From NCBI GenBank assembly GCA_023663705.1, contig JAMPGY010000003.1:62001-126000 (forward strand): 64,000 nt of DNA. The letters run 5' to 3'. The notes beneath the pieces are model-generated. The model was not told the DNA's origin, did not search any database, and saw only the letters and a list, made by a program, of their open reading frames with translations. The stretch is from Clostridium sp. (GTDB taxonomy: Bacteria > Bacteroidota > Bacteroidia > Bacteroidales > Bacteroidaceae). The translations under genes and the position numbers were made by a program. Positions 42,853-51,567 of this stretch are shown piece after piece (position 1 is the stretch's first letter; the number at the start of each line of letters is the position of its first letter).

Positions 42853-43074
42853 ATGGCACTCGAAATCACAGGAATGACACGCTCATTCACATTCAAGAAA
42901 GGCAGCGGGATGGTAACGCTCGATGACCCCAACCCGTCGGACAGCCCCGAAATGGTCATGAGCTATTACTCCAACTTCTACCCGGAGCTGACAACGGCTA
43001 CGGTACACGGGCCTGTCATCAAGGACGACAAAGCCGTGTACGAGTTCAAGACCACCATCGGGACTAAAGGATAG
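42853..43074 (+). CDS. PRTRC system protein C (prokaryotic ubiquitin-like)
   Basis: This protein of 73 residues starts at ATG 42853 (MALEITGMTRSF), 4 nt after the E stop. The family is annotated as a ubiquitin-like fold (Prok_Ub). Matching family features are DDPNPSDSPEMVMSYYSNFYP and the C-terminal YEFKTTIGTKG, which ends in Gly, as expected for a ubiquitin-like protein conjugated through its C-terminus. It sits in one cassette with an E2-like and an E1-like protein, so it is the likely modifier. Confidence 0.8.
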   Translation: MALEITGMTRSFTFKKGSGMVTLDDPNPSDSPEMVMSYYSNFYPELTTATVHGPVIKDDKAVYEFKTTIGTKG

Positions 43075-43079
43075 GAGGC

Positions 43080-43259
43080 ATGAAGAAGAAAAGCGAGAAA
43101 AAAGACCCTAAAAAGAAGAAACCATGTGTACCATTGGACGAACGGCAGTCACAGCAGCTGGCAAGGCTCATCATCGGACAGGCACGGAGGAATGTACGGT
43201 ACGGAGTGAACAGGGAAGAACGGATTGCGGCTCCAAGCGGGGCCGTAATTCTTTTCTGA
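43080..43259 (+). CDS. Small basic protein in the PRTRC cassette
   Basis: This protein of 59 residues begins MKKKSEKKDPKKKKP with a strongly basic N-terminus, then QLARLIIGQARRNVRYGVN. It starts 5 nt after the PRTRC C stop with a strong AGGAGG-like site. Its stop is 2 nt before the PRTRC F start, so it is clearly part of the operon. I recognise no family. Confidence 0.65.
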   Translation: MKKKSEKKDPKKKKPCVPLDERQSQQLARLIIGQARRNVRYGVNREERIAAPSGAVILF

Positions 43260-43261
43260 GC

Positions 43262-44212
43262 ATGCCATTGGTACCATTGGCGCAGAATAGCCTGGCCGTG
43301 GAATATTACGACGGCTGCGAATGTAATGGAATAAACGTGATCACGCAGGACAACTACGAATTCCTGCGTGATTCGTATTTCAGGTATGCCCTGCTGTTGC
43401 AGAAGGAGGCGGTCCATACACCCGGGAAAAGCATCGGGGAAGGCATCGCCAGACTATATGACGAGATGAACACGCTGGTCGGGGACGGGCTGAATGTCAA
43501 TATCGAGCATGAAGGCGGCAGGCTTTTCTTCCGGCTGTGGAAGTACCACAAATGGGGAAAATTCACGCTGTACTATTTCCCGGTGAGGTTCCTGGAATCG
43601 CTCAATCCCGTTTTAAGAAGGATTGCCATTACCTTCATCCACAAACTGATGAAGGCAAACGGCATTGATACATTCGTGGATTACGATGAATCGGATTTTA
43701 TGTTTGAGATGCTTTCGGAGGATGACGGCAGCGAATCGGAGGACTGGAAAGAACGCATGAAATTGCTGGATTCCTATAGGAACGGGAAAATCAGCAGGCT
43801 GCTCAAAAGGGTGGAATCGAAATCGTACTACGGCGATTTACCGAAAGCACTTGGGTCGTATACTCCGCAAAACGGGTTTGAGCGGTCTTTGGTCGATGCG
43901 ATGAGACAGGGCCTCCCGTTCCTGACACCTGAAACGGGCATCATGCAATACGGGTATGACGCCTACTACTCGGAGAACCCGGACTTTCATCCGATGTACC
44001 TGCAACAGCAGATAAGGGTCGTGTATGATGCCGAAGACATCGTGTCCGAGTATCTTGTCGACTATTACAATTCCTGCAGCAGGGAGACCTACGACATCAC
44101 CCCGGTGACTGTCCGCGATCTGTCGCCCGATACCGAAGAGCTGTTCCGGATGGACGATTACCCGGAACGGTTCTTCCGGTGGGCGGACGAATTCATATCT
44201 TTAATCTGTTGA
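43262..44212 (+). CDS. PRTRC system protein F
   Basis: The start is ATG 43262 (MPLVPLAQNSLAV), giving 316 residues. The longer upstream reading covers the small basic gene and is not supported. Sequence blocks include CNGINVITQDNYEFLRDSYF, FTLYYFPVRFLESLN and MYLQQQIRVVYDAEDIVSEY. It is assigned PRTRC F by its place between C and B and by size. The function is unknown; a role in substrate selection is only a guess. Confidence 0.7.
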   Translation: MPLVPLAQNSLAVEYYDGCECNGINVITQDNYEFLRDSYFRYALLLQKEAVHTPGKSIGEGIARLYDEMNTLVGDGLNVNIEHEGGRLFFRLWKYHKWGKFTLYYFPVRFLESLNPVLRRIAITFIHKLMKANGIDTFVDYDESDFMFEMLSEDDGSESEDWKERMKLLDSYRNGKISRLLKRVESKSYYGDLPKALGSYTPQNGFERSLVDAMRQGLPFLTPETGIMQYGYDAYYSENPDFHPMYLQQQIRVVYDAEDIVSEYLVDYYNSCSRETYDITPVTVRDLSPDTEELFRMDDYPERFFRWADEFISLIC

Positions 44213-44215
44213 GCC

Positions 44216-44935
44216 ATGTTGGAAACAAATGAACTTACCAAAAAACTGAGGACGCTGCTCCATCCACGGGTGGCGTTGATTGCCTATTCAGATGAGAATG
44301 ACAACTCTTATACCTCTGAGGACAGCTACTTTATCGAGATAAGGGATATAGACGATAACGGCATGATGGGGGAAGGCCGGCCCGTCACGGTGGATTTCAT
44401 GAACGAACTGGTGCGGGGTTACTCCGAAAGCCACAGCACCACGCCATACGGCAGGATCCCGTCCAATATGCTGTGGTGCGACCCACGCAAGGGCAGCGAG
44501 AAATATATCTGGTACAATCCCCCGCAGAAACGGATGATGTTCTTCAAGGAATCCCTCAATATAGAGAGTGCGGAATACAACCTGCCGGGAGTCATTTACG
44601 TGACCGACGGCGGTTCGCTGAGCATCTACGCCTACAAGGACAAGAAGCTGACGGATAATACGGAACTTTATGCCGCGCCGTTCTTTAACGTGACAGGGGC
44701 GAACGTTTGCCTGGGGTCCGCGAAAATAGACAAACCGAAAGACCTGACCTACAAGAACCTGCTGGAGTATTGGGAGAAGAAGTTCTGGCTGACGGAGTTC
44801 TCGCACTTGGGTAGCGGGGGCAATCCGACCAGATCCAACTTGGTGCTGGTGACAAAGGCGGCAAAGGACAAGCCTTTCAACCTCGACGAACTGAACCCCT
44901 TGAATAACTTGAAACTGAAAGATATATTGAGATGA
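44216..44935 (+). CDS. PRTRC system protein B (E2-like)
   Basis: This protein of 239 residues belongs to the Prok-E2_D family. The sequence has YSESHSTTPYGRIPSNMLWC and PFFNVTGANVCLGSAKI. Cys165 in NVCLG is placed as in E2-like active sites (after a beta-strand with FFNV), with Cys88 as an alternative. It overlaps the ThiF gene by 4 nt. By family it would transfer the ubiquitin-like modifier from the E1-like ThiF protein. Confidence 0.8.
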   Translation: MLETNELTKKLRTLLHPRVALIAYSDENDNSYTSEDSYFIEIRDIDDNGMMGEGRPVTVDFMNELVRGYSESHSTTPYGRIPSNMLWCDPRKGSEKYIWYNPPQKRMMFFKESLNIESAEYNLPGVIYVTDGGSLSIYAYKDKKLTDNTELYAAPFFNVTGANVCLGSAKIDKPKDLTYKNLLEYWEKKFWLTEFSHLGSGGNPTRSNLVLVTKAAKDKPFNLDELNPLNNLKLKDILR

Positions 44936-45720
44936 AAAGAGTACATTACATTGACAACTACCTGCTGAACCCGCAACACCCGGTCACGGTGAACCTGATT
45001 GGAGCTGGAGGAACCGGCTCGCAGGTACTGACTTGTCTGGCACGGTTGGACGTGACACTGCGGGCACTCGGACATCCGGGACTGTTTGTGACGCTCTATG
45101 ACCCGGACATCGTGACGGATGCCAATATCGGCCGGCAACTCTTCGGGCTGTCCGACTTGGGGCTGAACAAAGCGCAATGCCTGGTTACCCGTGTGAACAA
45201 TTTCTTCGGCAATGACTGGAGGGCGGTGCCGGGAATATTTCCGGCCATGTTGAAAGACGTCAGGCGGGACAATATGGCGAATATCACCATCACCTGCACC
45301 GACAACATCAAGTCAAGGCTGGATTTATGGAACGTGCTGAAAGCCATGCCTGCCCCTAATTACCATGATTACGGGACACCGCTTTACTGGATGGATTTCG
45401 GGAACACGCAAAGCACGGGGCAGGTCGTGTTGGGAACCATACCCAAGAAAATAAAACAGCCCGCTTCTGAAATGTACAAGACCGTAGGCTCATTGAAGGT
45501 CATTACCCGGTTCGTGAAATACGCGAGGGTGAAGGAGGAAGATTCAGGACCGAGCTGCTCCTTGGCGGAGGCGTTGGAGAAGCAGGACTTGTTCATCAAC
45601 TCTACGCTGGCGCAACTCGGCTGCAATATCCTGTGGAAAATGTTCCGTAATGGGATGTTAGAACATCACGGGCTGTTCCTTAATTTAGAAACGATGAAAG
45701 TGAATCCGATAATGATATAA
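44932..45720 (+). CDS. PRTRC ThiF-family E1-like adenylyltransferase
   Basis: This protein of 262 residues has the Rossmann nucleotide loop VNLIGAGGTGSQVL (residues 20-32), LYDPDIVTDANIGRQLF (D...N..RQ) and TCTDN. A Cys in SGPSCSLAEA is a possible thioester site. By family it adenylates the C-terminal Gly of a ubiquitin-like protein. It starts within the stop of PRTRC B (ATGA), so the two are translationally coupled. It is the last gene of the cassette and converges with the regulator gene at 45803. Confidence 0.85.
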   Translation: MKRVHYIDNYLLNPQHPVTVNLIGAGGTGSQVLTCLARLDVTLRALGHPGLFVTLYDPDIVTDANIGRQLFGLSDLGLNKAQCLVTRVNNFFGNDWRAVPGIFPAMLKDVRRDNMANITITCTDNIKSRLDLWNVLKAMPAPNYHDYGTPLYWMDFGNTQSTGQVVLGTIPKKIKQPASEMYKTVGSLKVITRFVKYARVKEEDSGPSCSLAEALEKQDLFINSTLAQLGCNILWKMFRNGMLEHHGLFLNLETMKVNPIMI

Positions 45721-45802
45721 CTTAAAGAGGTTGAGCCAAATGCAAATTTTGTAAGAATCAAATCTAAACGAACATAATTTCACTTTACGCACATGTTAAT
45801 AA

Positions 45803-46558
45803 TTACCTGTCAATCCATTCCTTAAGCCTCTGCGCCTTTTCCTTACTCACTTGTATTTCCGTCTTCGGATAACCTTTCAAACGGACAATCAATTTCCCTC
45901 CAAAATAATTACCGAGGAACAGGACGTGTTCTACATTGATGATATATTGGCGGTTTGCCCGGAAGAAATAATCGGGGTTCAGTTGGTGTTCAAGTTCATC
46001 CATTGACACATTGACCACTTCTGAAGTACCGTTGTTAAGACGGAGATATACAATTTTGTTTTCTGTTTCGATGTGGTTGATATCAGAAACGCGCACGGTC
46101 TTATATCCGTCACGATAAGGAAGCAGGAAACGCTCCCGATAACGGAATCGGTTTTTCTGTAAGGCATCAAAAAGCTGTTGTAGGTTTTCGTCGGTATAAT
46201 TCTTACCGGCTTTGGTCGCCTTGTCAATGGCTGCTTCAAGTTCATCCGGATCCAACGGTTTCAGAAGATAGTCGAAACTGTTGAACTTGAATGCCTGTAC
46301 CGCATATTCGTCGTATGCGGTGGTAAATATGATAGGTACGGTTGCTGGGGCATATTTGAGAGCTTCAAAACTCAAACCGTCAGTCAGACGGATATCCGCA
46401 AGGATGAGGTTTGTCATTTTGCCGGATTGAAAGAATTCGACTGTCTCTTTGATGCTGGCAAGAGGACCTTCGACAATAAATGTTCTGTCAATGTCGTTCA
46501 GCAGCCTTATGAGGCGTTTGGCATTGCGTGGCTCGTCTTCAAGAATCAGTATGTTCAT
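45803..46558 (-). CDS. LytTR-type response regulator
   Basis: This protein of 251 residues has a receiver domain (ILEDE, phospho-acceptor Asp55 in LILADIRLTDG, the TTAYDEYAV region and KPLD) and a C-terminal LytTR DNA-binding domain with RVSDINHIETENKIVYL, INVEHVLFLGNYFGG and VSKEKAQRLKEWI. It is the partner of the GHKL kinase gene directly upstream on the same strand, with 20 nt overlap. Targets are probably nearby envelope genes, but no site was identified. Confidence 0.85.
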   Translation of the reverse strand: MNILILEDEPRNAKRLIRLLNDIDRTFIVEGPLASIKETVEFFQSGKMTNLILADIRLTDGLSFEALKYAPATVPIIFTTAYDEYAVQAFKFNSFDYLLKPLDPDELEAAIDKATKAGKNYTDENLQQLFDALQKNRFRYRERFLLPYRDGYKTVRVSDINHIETENKIVYLRLNNGTSEVVNVSMDELEHQLNPDYFFRANRQYIINVEHVLFLGNYFGGKLIVRLKGYPKTEIQVSKEKAQRLKEWIDR

Positions 46559-47630
46559 AGGAGGATGGTGTTTTTATGATGGGCAGACTTACCGAATAAA
46601 AGTTTTCGGCATTCTCTATCTTGACCTTTTTATCACAAAGCAAAGTATATCGTTCTGTGATATTTTTAAGTCCTAAACCGGTTGATTCGATTGGGGACAT
46701 CAAAGGTAACTTAAGGTTGCAGACTGTTATATAATCATCGGACAACTTTATGTCAATGACCAGCGGATGTGCAGATGAAAAGCTGTTATGCTTTATTGCG
46801 TTTTCTACAAGAAGCTGCAACACAGCCGGAGGAAGAAAACCTTTGCATTGTCTGATTCCCGGACTTATTTTCGCAATGACACCTTCGTCGTGGCGCACCT
46901 TCATCAGGTACAAGTATGAATCAAGAAACTTGATTTCGTCCGCTACAGGTATCAGGTTCCGGTCCAGATTGGTGATGATGTATCGGTATACTTTCGACAG
47001 GTTGCTCAGGAATTTTCCGGCAAGTCCGGTATCTTCTTCTATCAGTTCCAGCAGGTTGTTGAAGTTGTTGAACATGAAATGCGGATTGATTTGCAGTTTC
47101 AGGGAATTGAGCTGTGACTGTAAGGCTATCTCCTTTTCTTTCATCAGTGCCATTTCAAGTGTCTGTTTCTCGTCGCGTGCCTTGATGTAAGACTGAAGAT
47201 AGAACGTGTTGGCATAGACGCTTGACAAGAATGTGGATATCATGGCAAAAGTATATGTGCCTTTCATGTTGAGGAGTTCGTCAAGAAGCCCGTTGCCGTT
47301 TTCACCCCATAAGAAGTTGAACAAAGAAACCATGCCGAATGCGACAACGTTGTTAAGTGTCAAGAGGCAGGAAGCATAGACAATCACCCACACGTAGGAT
47401 GTCCTAAATGGCAATATCCTAAAGACCAAAAAGGAAAATCCTAAAGAGATGTAGGTAAATAGCACACACAACAGATAATCGATGATATAATCGGCTACCG
47501 TCATCTTTGGCAATTGGTCGGCGGTTTCATCATCGAGTATAAACCACAGGATGAGGTAGAGCATAAAGGAAACGGTCGATAACAATAGACCGTTCTTCCA
47601 ATTCATTATTTTCATATTCTCATTGGTCAT
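46539..47630 (-). CDS. Sensor histidine kinase, GHKL/LytS type
   Basis: This protein of 363 residues has four to six N-terminal membrane helices. The kinase part starts at LKLQINPHFMFNNFNNLLEL (phospho-His in PHF) and has AIKHNSFS (N box) and GLGLKNITERY (G box). It passes a signal to the LytTR regulator downstream. A -7 box TAACTTTG (47639-47646, minus strand) lies about 10 nt before the ATG, so the true start may be the later ATG at 47615 (MKIMNWKNG). Confidence 0.85.
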   Translation of the reverse strand: MTNENMKIMNWKNGLLLSTVSFMLYLILWFILDDETADQLPKMTVADYIIDYLLCVLFTYISLGFSFLVFRILPFRTSYVWVIVYASCLLTLNNVVAFGMVSLFNFLWGENGNGLLDELLNMKGTYTFAMISTFLSSVYANTFYLQSYIKARDEKQTLEMALMKEKEIALQSQLNSLKLQINPHFMFNNFNNLLELIEEDTGLAGKFLSNLSKVYRYIITNLDRNLIPVADEIKFLDSYLYLMKVRHDEGVIAKISPGIRQCKGFLPPAVLQLLVENAIKHNSFSSAHPLVIDIKLSDDYITVCNLKLPLMSPIESTGLGLKNITERYTLLCDKKVKIENAENFYSVSLPIIKTPSSYEHTDS

Positions 47631-47888
47631 ATCGGATACAAAGTTACTTCATATTCCGCAAAAATAGGGATTTACTTCTTTAGTTGATAGGATAAAACCG
47701 ACTGAAACGGATAAAATCACCCTTGAAGTGATGAAAATGAATGTTGAAACGAATGGAGTTGCACTTTATGTTTGCCGAAATGCCACTTAGAAAATCTGTT
47801 TTTCAAAATAAACCTCCTATTTAGGCGGTTCAGATATAAATTTATCCGTTTCAGTCGAATTTTACTGTTACAGCCAAAGCAACACGGG

Positions 47889-47896
47889 TAATTTTG
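47889..47896 (+). promoter_or_regulatory. -7 box TAATTTTG upstream of the envelope gene cluster
   Basis: TAATTTTG on the plus strand in the gap between the kinase and the gene at 47956. No clear -33 is visible. The 289-nt gap (47631-47919) also holds the kinase -7 box on the other strand. It supports divergent transcription of the two-component system and the envelope cluster. Confidence 0.4.
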
Positions 47897-47955
47897 CATC
47901 CATATAGGGTAAATACCGCATGATAAAGTCTGAATCAACCAAATTTTTAAGTAGC

Positions 47956-48603
47956 ATGAAACATTTAAGTTTTTTGAGAAGACATGCCAATATAGTATTC
48001 TGCTTACTTTTATGTCTTGTCTATCAGAGAGCTGAATCTAAAGAATTGTTTTCAAACAATTCTTTAGATACTTGCTATGTGTTAGCTATTGCAAATGTCG
48101 ATTTAACAACGGATTTGCAAAAAAAATATGAAGAGAGGAACATTGCAACGTCTGCGATTGTCGGATACAGCTTTAGTGATGATGAGGTGAAAATTTATTT
48201 GTTGGATGACAGGTATGATTTTGATCTGTATTCTATCCAGAAAGGAGATAGCATAACTTTACATTATCCTCATACGTCACAAGAGAAAGAGAAGAAAGCA
48301 ATAGCTATACATAATCACAGTTTCCAAGAACGTATCAGAAAGAATGATAGCATCTATATTGATATTGATTTTTGGAATATTGAGAAGAAATTGAGTTTGC
48401 CCCCTTCTTTGGACGATGGCCTGTTCCTTAAATGGGAAATCGCAAAACGACGCTTTATAAAGCATATAGTAAAAGATAGCCAAGGCTTCCATAAATTAGA
48501 TGTTGAGAACGAAGATGATTTACGTTTGTCCAAGCGTACATTCGGCCAGTTATATTGTATGTACATATTGGCACATAATGAGACCATAAGGCATATAAAG
48601 TAA
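47956..48603 (+). CDS. Exported hypothetical protein
   Basis: The start is ATG 47956 (MKHLSFLRRHANIVF), giving 215 residues. The signal-like hydrophobic run (IVFCLLLCLVYQRAES) favours this start over ATG 47920. The mature part is rich in Tyr, Asp and Lys, with VGYSFSDDEVKIYLLDDRYD, and has no known domain. It is the first gene of a plus-strand group up to 50327; codon and base use are AT-rich compared with the tra genes. Confidence 0.6.
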   Translation: MKHLSFLRRHANIVFCLLLCLVYQRAESKELFSNNSLDTCYVLAIANVDLTTDLQKKYEERNIATSAIVGYSFSDDEVKIYLLDDRYDFDLYSIQKGDSITLHYPHTSQEKEKKAIAIHNHSFQERIRKNDSIYIDIDFWNIEKKLSLPPSLDDGLFLKWEIAKRRFIKHIVKDSQGFHKLDVENEDDLRLSKRTFGQLYCMYILAHNETIRHIK

Positions 48604-48633
48604 CTTATTTGTTTTTTTATAAATGATTTTTGT

Positions 48634-49308
48634 ATGAAGAAAATTCTATTGACATTGCTTCTTGCACTGCCATTCTGCATGGTGGCGAAAGCAAAAGATT
48701 TCAGAGTGGGAATAACGGGAGGTTACAACCTCAGTTCTCCAAGTGGTTACAAATCTCAGTCCGGTTTTCATGTCGGTGTAAAGGGAGAGCTTGGTCTTCC
48801 TATAGTGACAAAAGGCCTTTACATGGACTTCGGATTGATGCTCTCTTCACATGGCTGGAAGAGTCCGGGATACTATTACGACGGTAACTATAACCCCACT
48901 GCAGGCGAAAAAACAGACAAACCATCATCTGGCTATACTTCAGACAATAAGTGTACCCCTTACTACCTGAATATTCCCGTCCATATCGGCTACAAGTTTT
49001 CCGTAGGACGGAATGTCAGATTGTTTGTCAATGCCGGACCGTATTTTAACATCGGCCTGTTTGGTAAAGCAAAAGAGACCATTACTCCCGATAAGGGAAC
49101 TGCCACGACAAAAGAGATGGCAGGCAATGTGTTCAGTGACAAGATGCTTAATCGCTTCGATTGGGGGCTGGGATTCCGTGCCGGAACGGAGATTGCCCGC
49201 CATGTCCAGCTTTCCATTGGGTATGATTGGGGGATGAAGAATATAAACAAGAGTGGTGTGGACAGCAAGAACAGGACATTTGTGGCATCCTGCACTTACA
49301 TGTTCTGA
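48634..49308 (+). CDS. Outer-membrane beta-barrel protein (PorT/OmpW-like layout)
   Basis: This protein of 224 residues has a signal peptide ending VAKAKD and repeating amphipathic strands (FRVGITGGYNLSSPSGYKSQ, SGFHVGVKGELGLP, YLNIPVHIGYKFSVG, LFVNAGPYFNIGLFGKA, WGLGFRAGTEIARHVQLSIG). The final strand is TFVASCTYMF with an aromatic C-terminus. This is the typical layout of Bacteroidota porin-family barrels. Probably not part of conjugation. Confidence 0.8.
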   Translation: MKKILLTLLLALPFCMVAKAKDFRVGITGGYNLSSPSGYKSQSGFHVGVKGELGLPIVTKGLYMDFGLMLSSHGWKSPGYYYDGNYNPTAGEKTDKPSSGYTSDNKCTPYYLNIPVHIGYKFSVGRNVRLFVNAGPYFNIGLFGKAKETITPDKGTATTKEMAGNVFSDKMLNRFDWGLGFRAGTEIARHVQLSIGYDWGMKNINKSGVDSKNRTFVASCTYMF

Positions 49309-49341
49309 AAAAGGGTATAAGTTTATACTATAAGAACCGTT

Positions 49342-50169
49342 ATGTGGAAACAGAAATTGAAAATTTGCGGTATTAATCTGGCGGCATATAGTGTGTTTCT
49401 CATTATCATGGCTATGTTGTCCGTTTGCTCCCGATTGTACGGGCAAGAAAAAACAATGTTGTCCCCTGAACATACCAAACGGATTGCACCGGGCATTGAC
49501 ACCACCAAACTGCCGTCTTTTGAATATGGAAAGTCATTTCTGTCTCCACATTTTGGTATCATTCACAAGAAACCTGAAATGCTTTTGAATTTTCGCCCTG
49601 ATTACACGTTAGGAATTCCTGTTGACCGTTCATCCTTACATAAAGGAGAATATCGCGTTGGCGGAGTTATTCATCGGTTTGACAAAGTGAATATTTGGGG
49701 ACATGGCAGACAGGAGAACATCATAGGAGTTGGCGTATCGAACTATGCTGAAGTTAGAACGGCATATTCTCCAAACGAGAGATGGAAATTGGGCATAAGC
49801 CTCTATGCGCACAAACTGAGTATTCCTCGTTCGAGTAGCAATACATTCGGGATTGAAACCGATGTTTCCTATCAATTCTATCCCAAAACATCGCTTCATC
49901 TCTTTGGTACATACTATCGCACATACCTGTTGAATATGAAACCGAAGAGGTGTTCAGGCGGCTATCATTATGGCGGTTATCTGTCTTTTGATTTGGCAGA
50001 ACGATGGACAATGGATGTGGGCATGAGAAGTTATGGCAACAATTTGTTCCACCAGCAATGGACTGTGCCGATTATACGTCCGTCGTATAAGCATAACGGC
50101 AGCGAAATAAACGCTGATTTTGGTGGGATGTTCCAGCAAATCCTGAAAGGTTTATTCTTTAATCATTGA
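49342..50169 (+). CDS. Exported hypothetical protein, probable outer-membrane
   Basis: This protein of 275 residues has a hydrophobic N-terminal signal (GINLAAYSVFLIIMAMLSVC) ending near LYGQ. The mature part has many Tyr/Gly beta strands (YRVGGVIHRFDKVNIWGHGR, VGVSNYAEVRTAYSPN, KTSLHLFGTYYRTYLLN, GGYHYGGYLSFDLAERW), so a beta-barrel or beta-rich outer-membrane protein is likely. It lies in the same cluster as the barrel gene upstream. No specific family was named. Confidence 0.65.
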   Translation: MWKQKLKICGINLAAYSVFLIIMAMLSVCSRLYGQEKTMLSPEHTKRIAPGIDTTKLPSFEYGKSFLSPHFGIIHKKPEMLLNFRPDYTLGIPVDRSSLHKGEYRVGGVIHRFDKVNIWGHGRQENIIGVGVSNYAEVRTAYSPNERWKLGISLYAHKLSIPRSSSNTFGIETDVSYQFYPKTSLHLFGTYYRTYLLNMKPKRCSGGYHYGGYLSFDLAERWTMDVGMRSYGNNLFHQQWTVPIIRPSYKHNGSEINADFGGMFQQILKGLFFNH

Positions 50170-50174
50170 CAAGT

Positions 50175-50327
50175 ATGAAACAGAAAAAAAGCAAAATAAC
50201 GATTATTGCAGTATGGGTTCTGCTATGCGGGTGCGTGGTATGCATGGGTTCGTGCAGCCATTTGCTATACAATCCGTCCAACAAGGCAGAACAAGTGACG
50301 GTGACTATTAAACAGCCCATAAAATAA
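50175..50327 (+). CDS. Small lipoprotein
   Basis: This protein of 50 residues has a hydrophobic segment (IIAVWVLLCGCVVCMGSC) with lipobox-like GSC near residue 27 and a short mature part (SHLLYNPSNKAEQ). It starts 5 nt after the previous stop, so it is coupled to the gene at 49342. It is probably a membrane-anchored partner of the neighbouring outer-membrane protein. Confidence 0.55.
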   Translation: MKQKKSKITIIAVWVLLCGCVVCMGSCSHLLYNPSNKAEQVTVTIKQPIK

Positions 50328-50532
50328 AGTTCATATGATTATGTGATAATCTAAAACAAGATTGCAAAACCCGTAAGAAAGTTATTTCAAATAATGAATA
50401 TGGCGTTTCGGATGCTGTTTTCGCCGTTTTAGATAAAATGTAATTGAAGAGCTTACACTGAAGTACTACTTTTGTTTTGCAATTGCATAAAAGAGCGTTC
50501 AACAAAACAACAAGGTTTTAAAAAAAAGAACA

Positions 50533-51105
50533 ATGAAAAAAGTAAAATTTATCAAATTCACTATGGCGTTTTTCGCCTGTGTTCTTGCAGTAACCATGGG
50601 TTCCTGCGATAAGAACGATGACCCCAAAATTCCAGATCTCAAGTGCACCCCTTCTAAGGTAGAAGTGGCTCCCGGTAAAACAGCAACGGTGACTGTAAGC
50701 GGTGGCACAGCTCCATTTACAGTGACCTCAAGTGATAGCAAAATTGCAACAGCTAAAGCAGACAAGAACACTATTACAATTACCGGTGTCAAAAATGGTA
50801 CAGCGACCATACTCATCTCCGACTCAAAGAAACTTACAGGAAAGGTTCCTGTGATGGTCAAAGATATGGCATCCGAACTTGATTTCGATAAAAAGTCTAT
50901 ATCCGTAACTGCCGGGAAGGAAGAGACTGTCACTGTAAAAGGTGGTTCCGCTCCTTTTACAGCAACCGCCAAGGACACGAAAATTGCCACAGTCACAATC
51001 AAAGATAGAAAGATTATTATCAAAGGCGTCAAGGCTGGCAGCACTTCAGTGACTGTTACTGATAAGGATAAGAAAGCTGGAACTATTTCAGTTACAGTAA
51101 AATAA
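50533..51105 (+). CDS. Lipoprotein with two Ig-like (BIG2-type) domains
   Basis: This protein of 190 residues has a signal peptide with lipobox-like VTMGSC (Cys near residue 25). Two Ig-like repeats of about 75 residues follow, each starting VEVAPGKTATVTVSGGTAPF or ISVTAGKEETVTVKGGSAPF and ending in GVKNGTATI or GVKAGSTSVTV. This is the BIG2-type pattern. It is probably surface exposed and anchored in the outer membrane. A terminator hairpin follows the stop. Confidence 0.75.
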   Translation: MKKVKFIKFTMAFFACVLAVTMGSCDKNDDPKIPDLKCTPSKVEVAPGKTATVTVSGGTAPFTVTSSDSKIATAKADKNTITITGVKNGTATILISDSKKLTGKVPVMVKDMASELDFDKKSISVTAGKEETVTVKGGSAPFTATAKDTKIATVTIKDRKIIIKGVKAGSTSVTVTDKDKKAGTISVTVK

Positions 51106-51114
51106 AGTGTTAAA

Positions 51115-51168
51115 AATCCTATTGGGAAGGAAGAAGAAACGCATGTATTTTTTCTTTCCAATAGGATT
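51115..51168 (+). terminator. Intrinsic terminator-like hairpin
   Basis: AATCCTATTGG-GAAG (51115-51129) pairs with CTTT-CCAATAGGATT (51154-51168), 9 nt after the Ig-like gene stop. The loop is about 24 nt and contains a T run. It ends the envelope cluster. Confidence 0.6.
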
Positions 51169-51399
51169 GTTATGTATTATGGTTTGCTAACAAAAATGAA
51201 TGGAGTAATGGGATATCGAAAAAGGAGTCGTATTGACAATTGTCTTTTTATTAGTTATTTGCATGACAAATTGCCGTTCATGCTGCTACGGATAAGGGTC
51301 AGTAATAATTTTGGAGATAAATACGAATTATATAAGACCCCGTTATTGTATCCTTACCTAAGTTTTGGATATACTATTAAATAACGTCAATAGTTCAAA

Positions 51400-51567
51400 A
51401 TGGAAAATCCACTTCCTTTGAAACTCATAGAAGAGCAAGAGTTATTTGAAAAACTGTTGGAACTTCTGGTTTTATCAACGCATTCTCCCAAAGGCCGATT
51501 TTCAAAAGATAAAGTTACATTATATTTAAGAAAAAGATGGAAACAACAAAAGATGGGAACACTGTAA
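51400..51567 (+). CDS. Small open frame, possible gene
   Basis: This frame of 55 residues has MENPLPLKLIEEQELFEKLL and a basic end (SKDKVTLYLRKRWKQQKMG). It lies in AT-rich sequence with no visible ribosome site or neighbour in an operon. No family was recognised; it could be a remnant of a mobile element gene. Confidence 0.3.
   Translation: MENPLPLKLIEEQELFEKLLELLVLSTHSPKGRFSKDKVTLYLRKRWKQQKMGTL

Noticed and set aside
51172..51384. Open frame of 70 codons after the Ig-like gene
   Set aside because: It starts just past the terminator in AT-rich sequence without a ribosome site, and no family or paralogue is seen.
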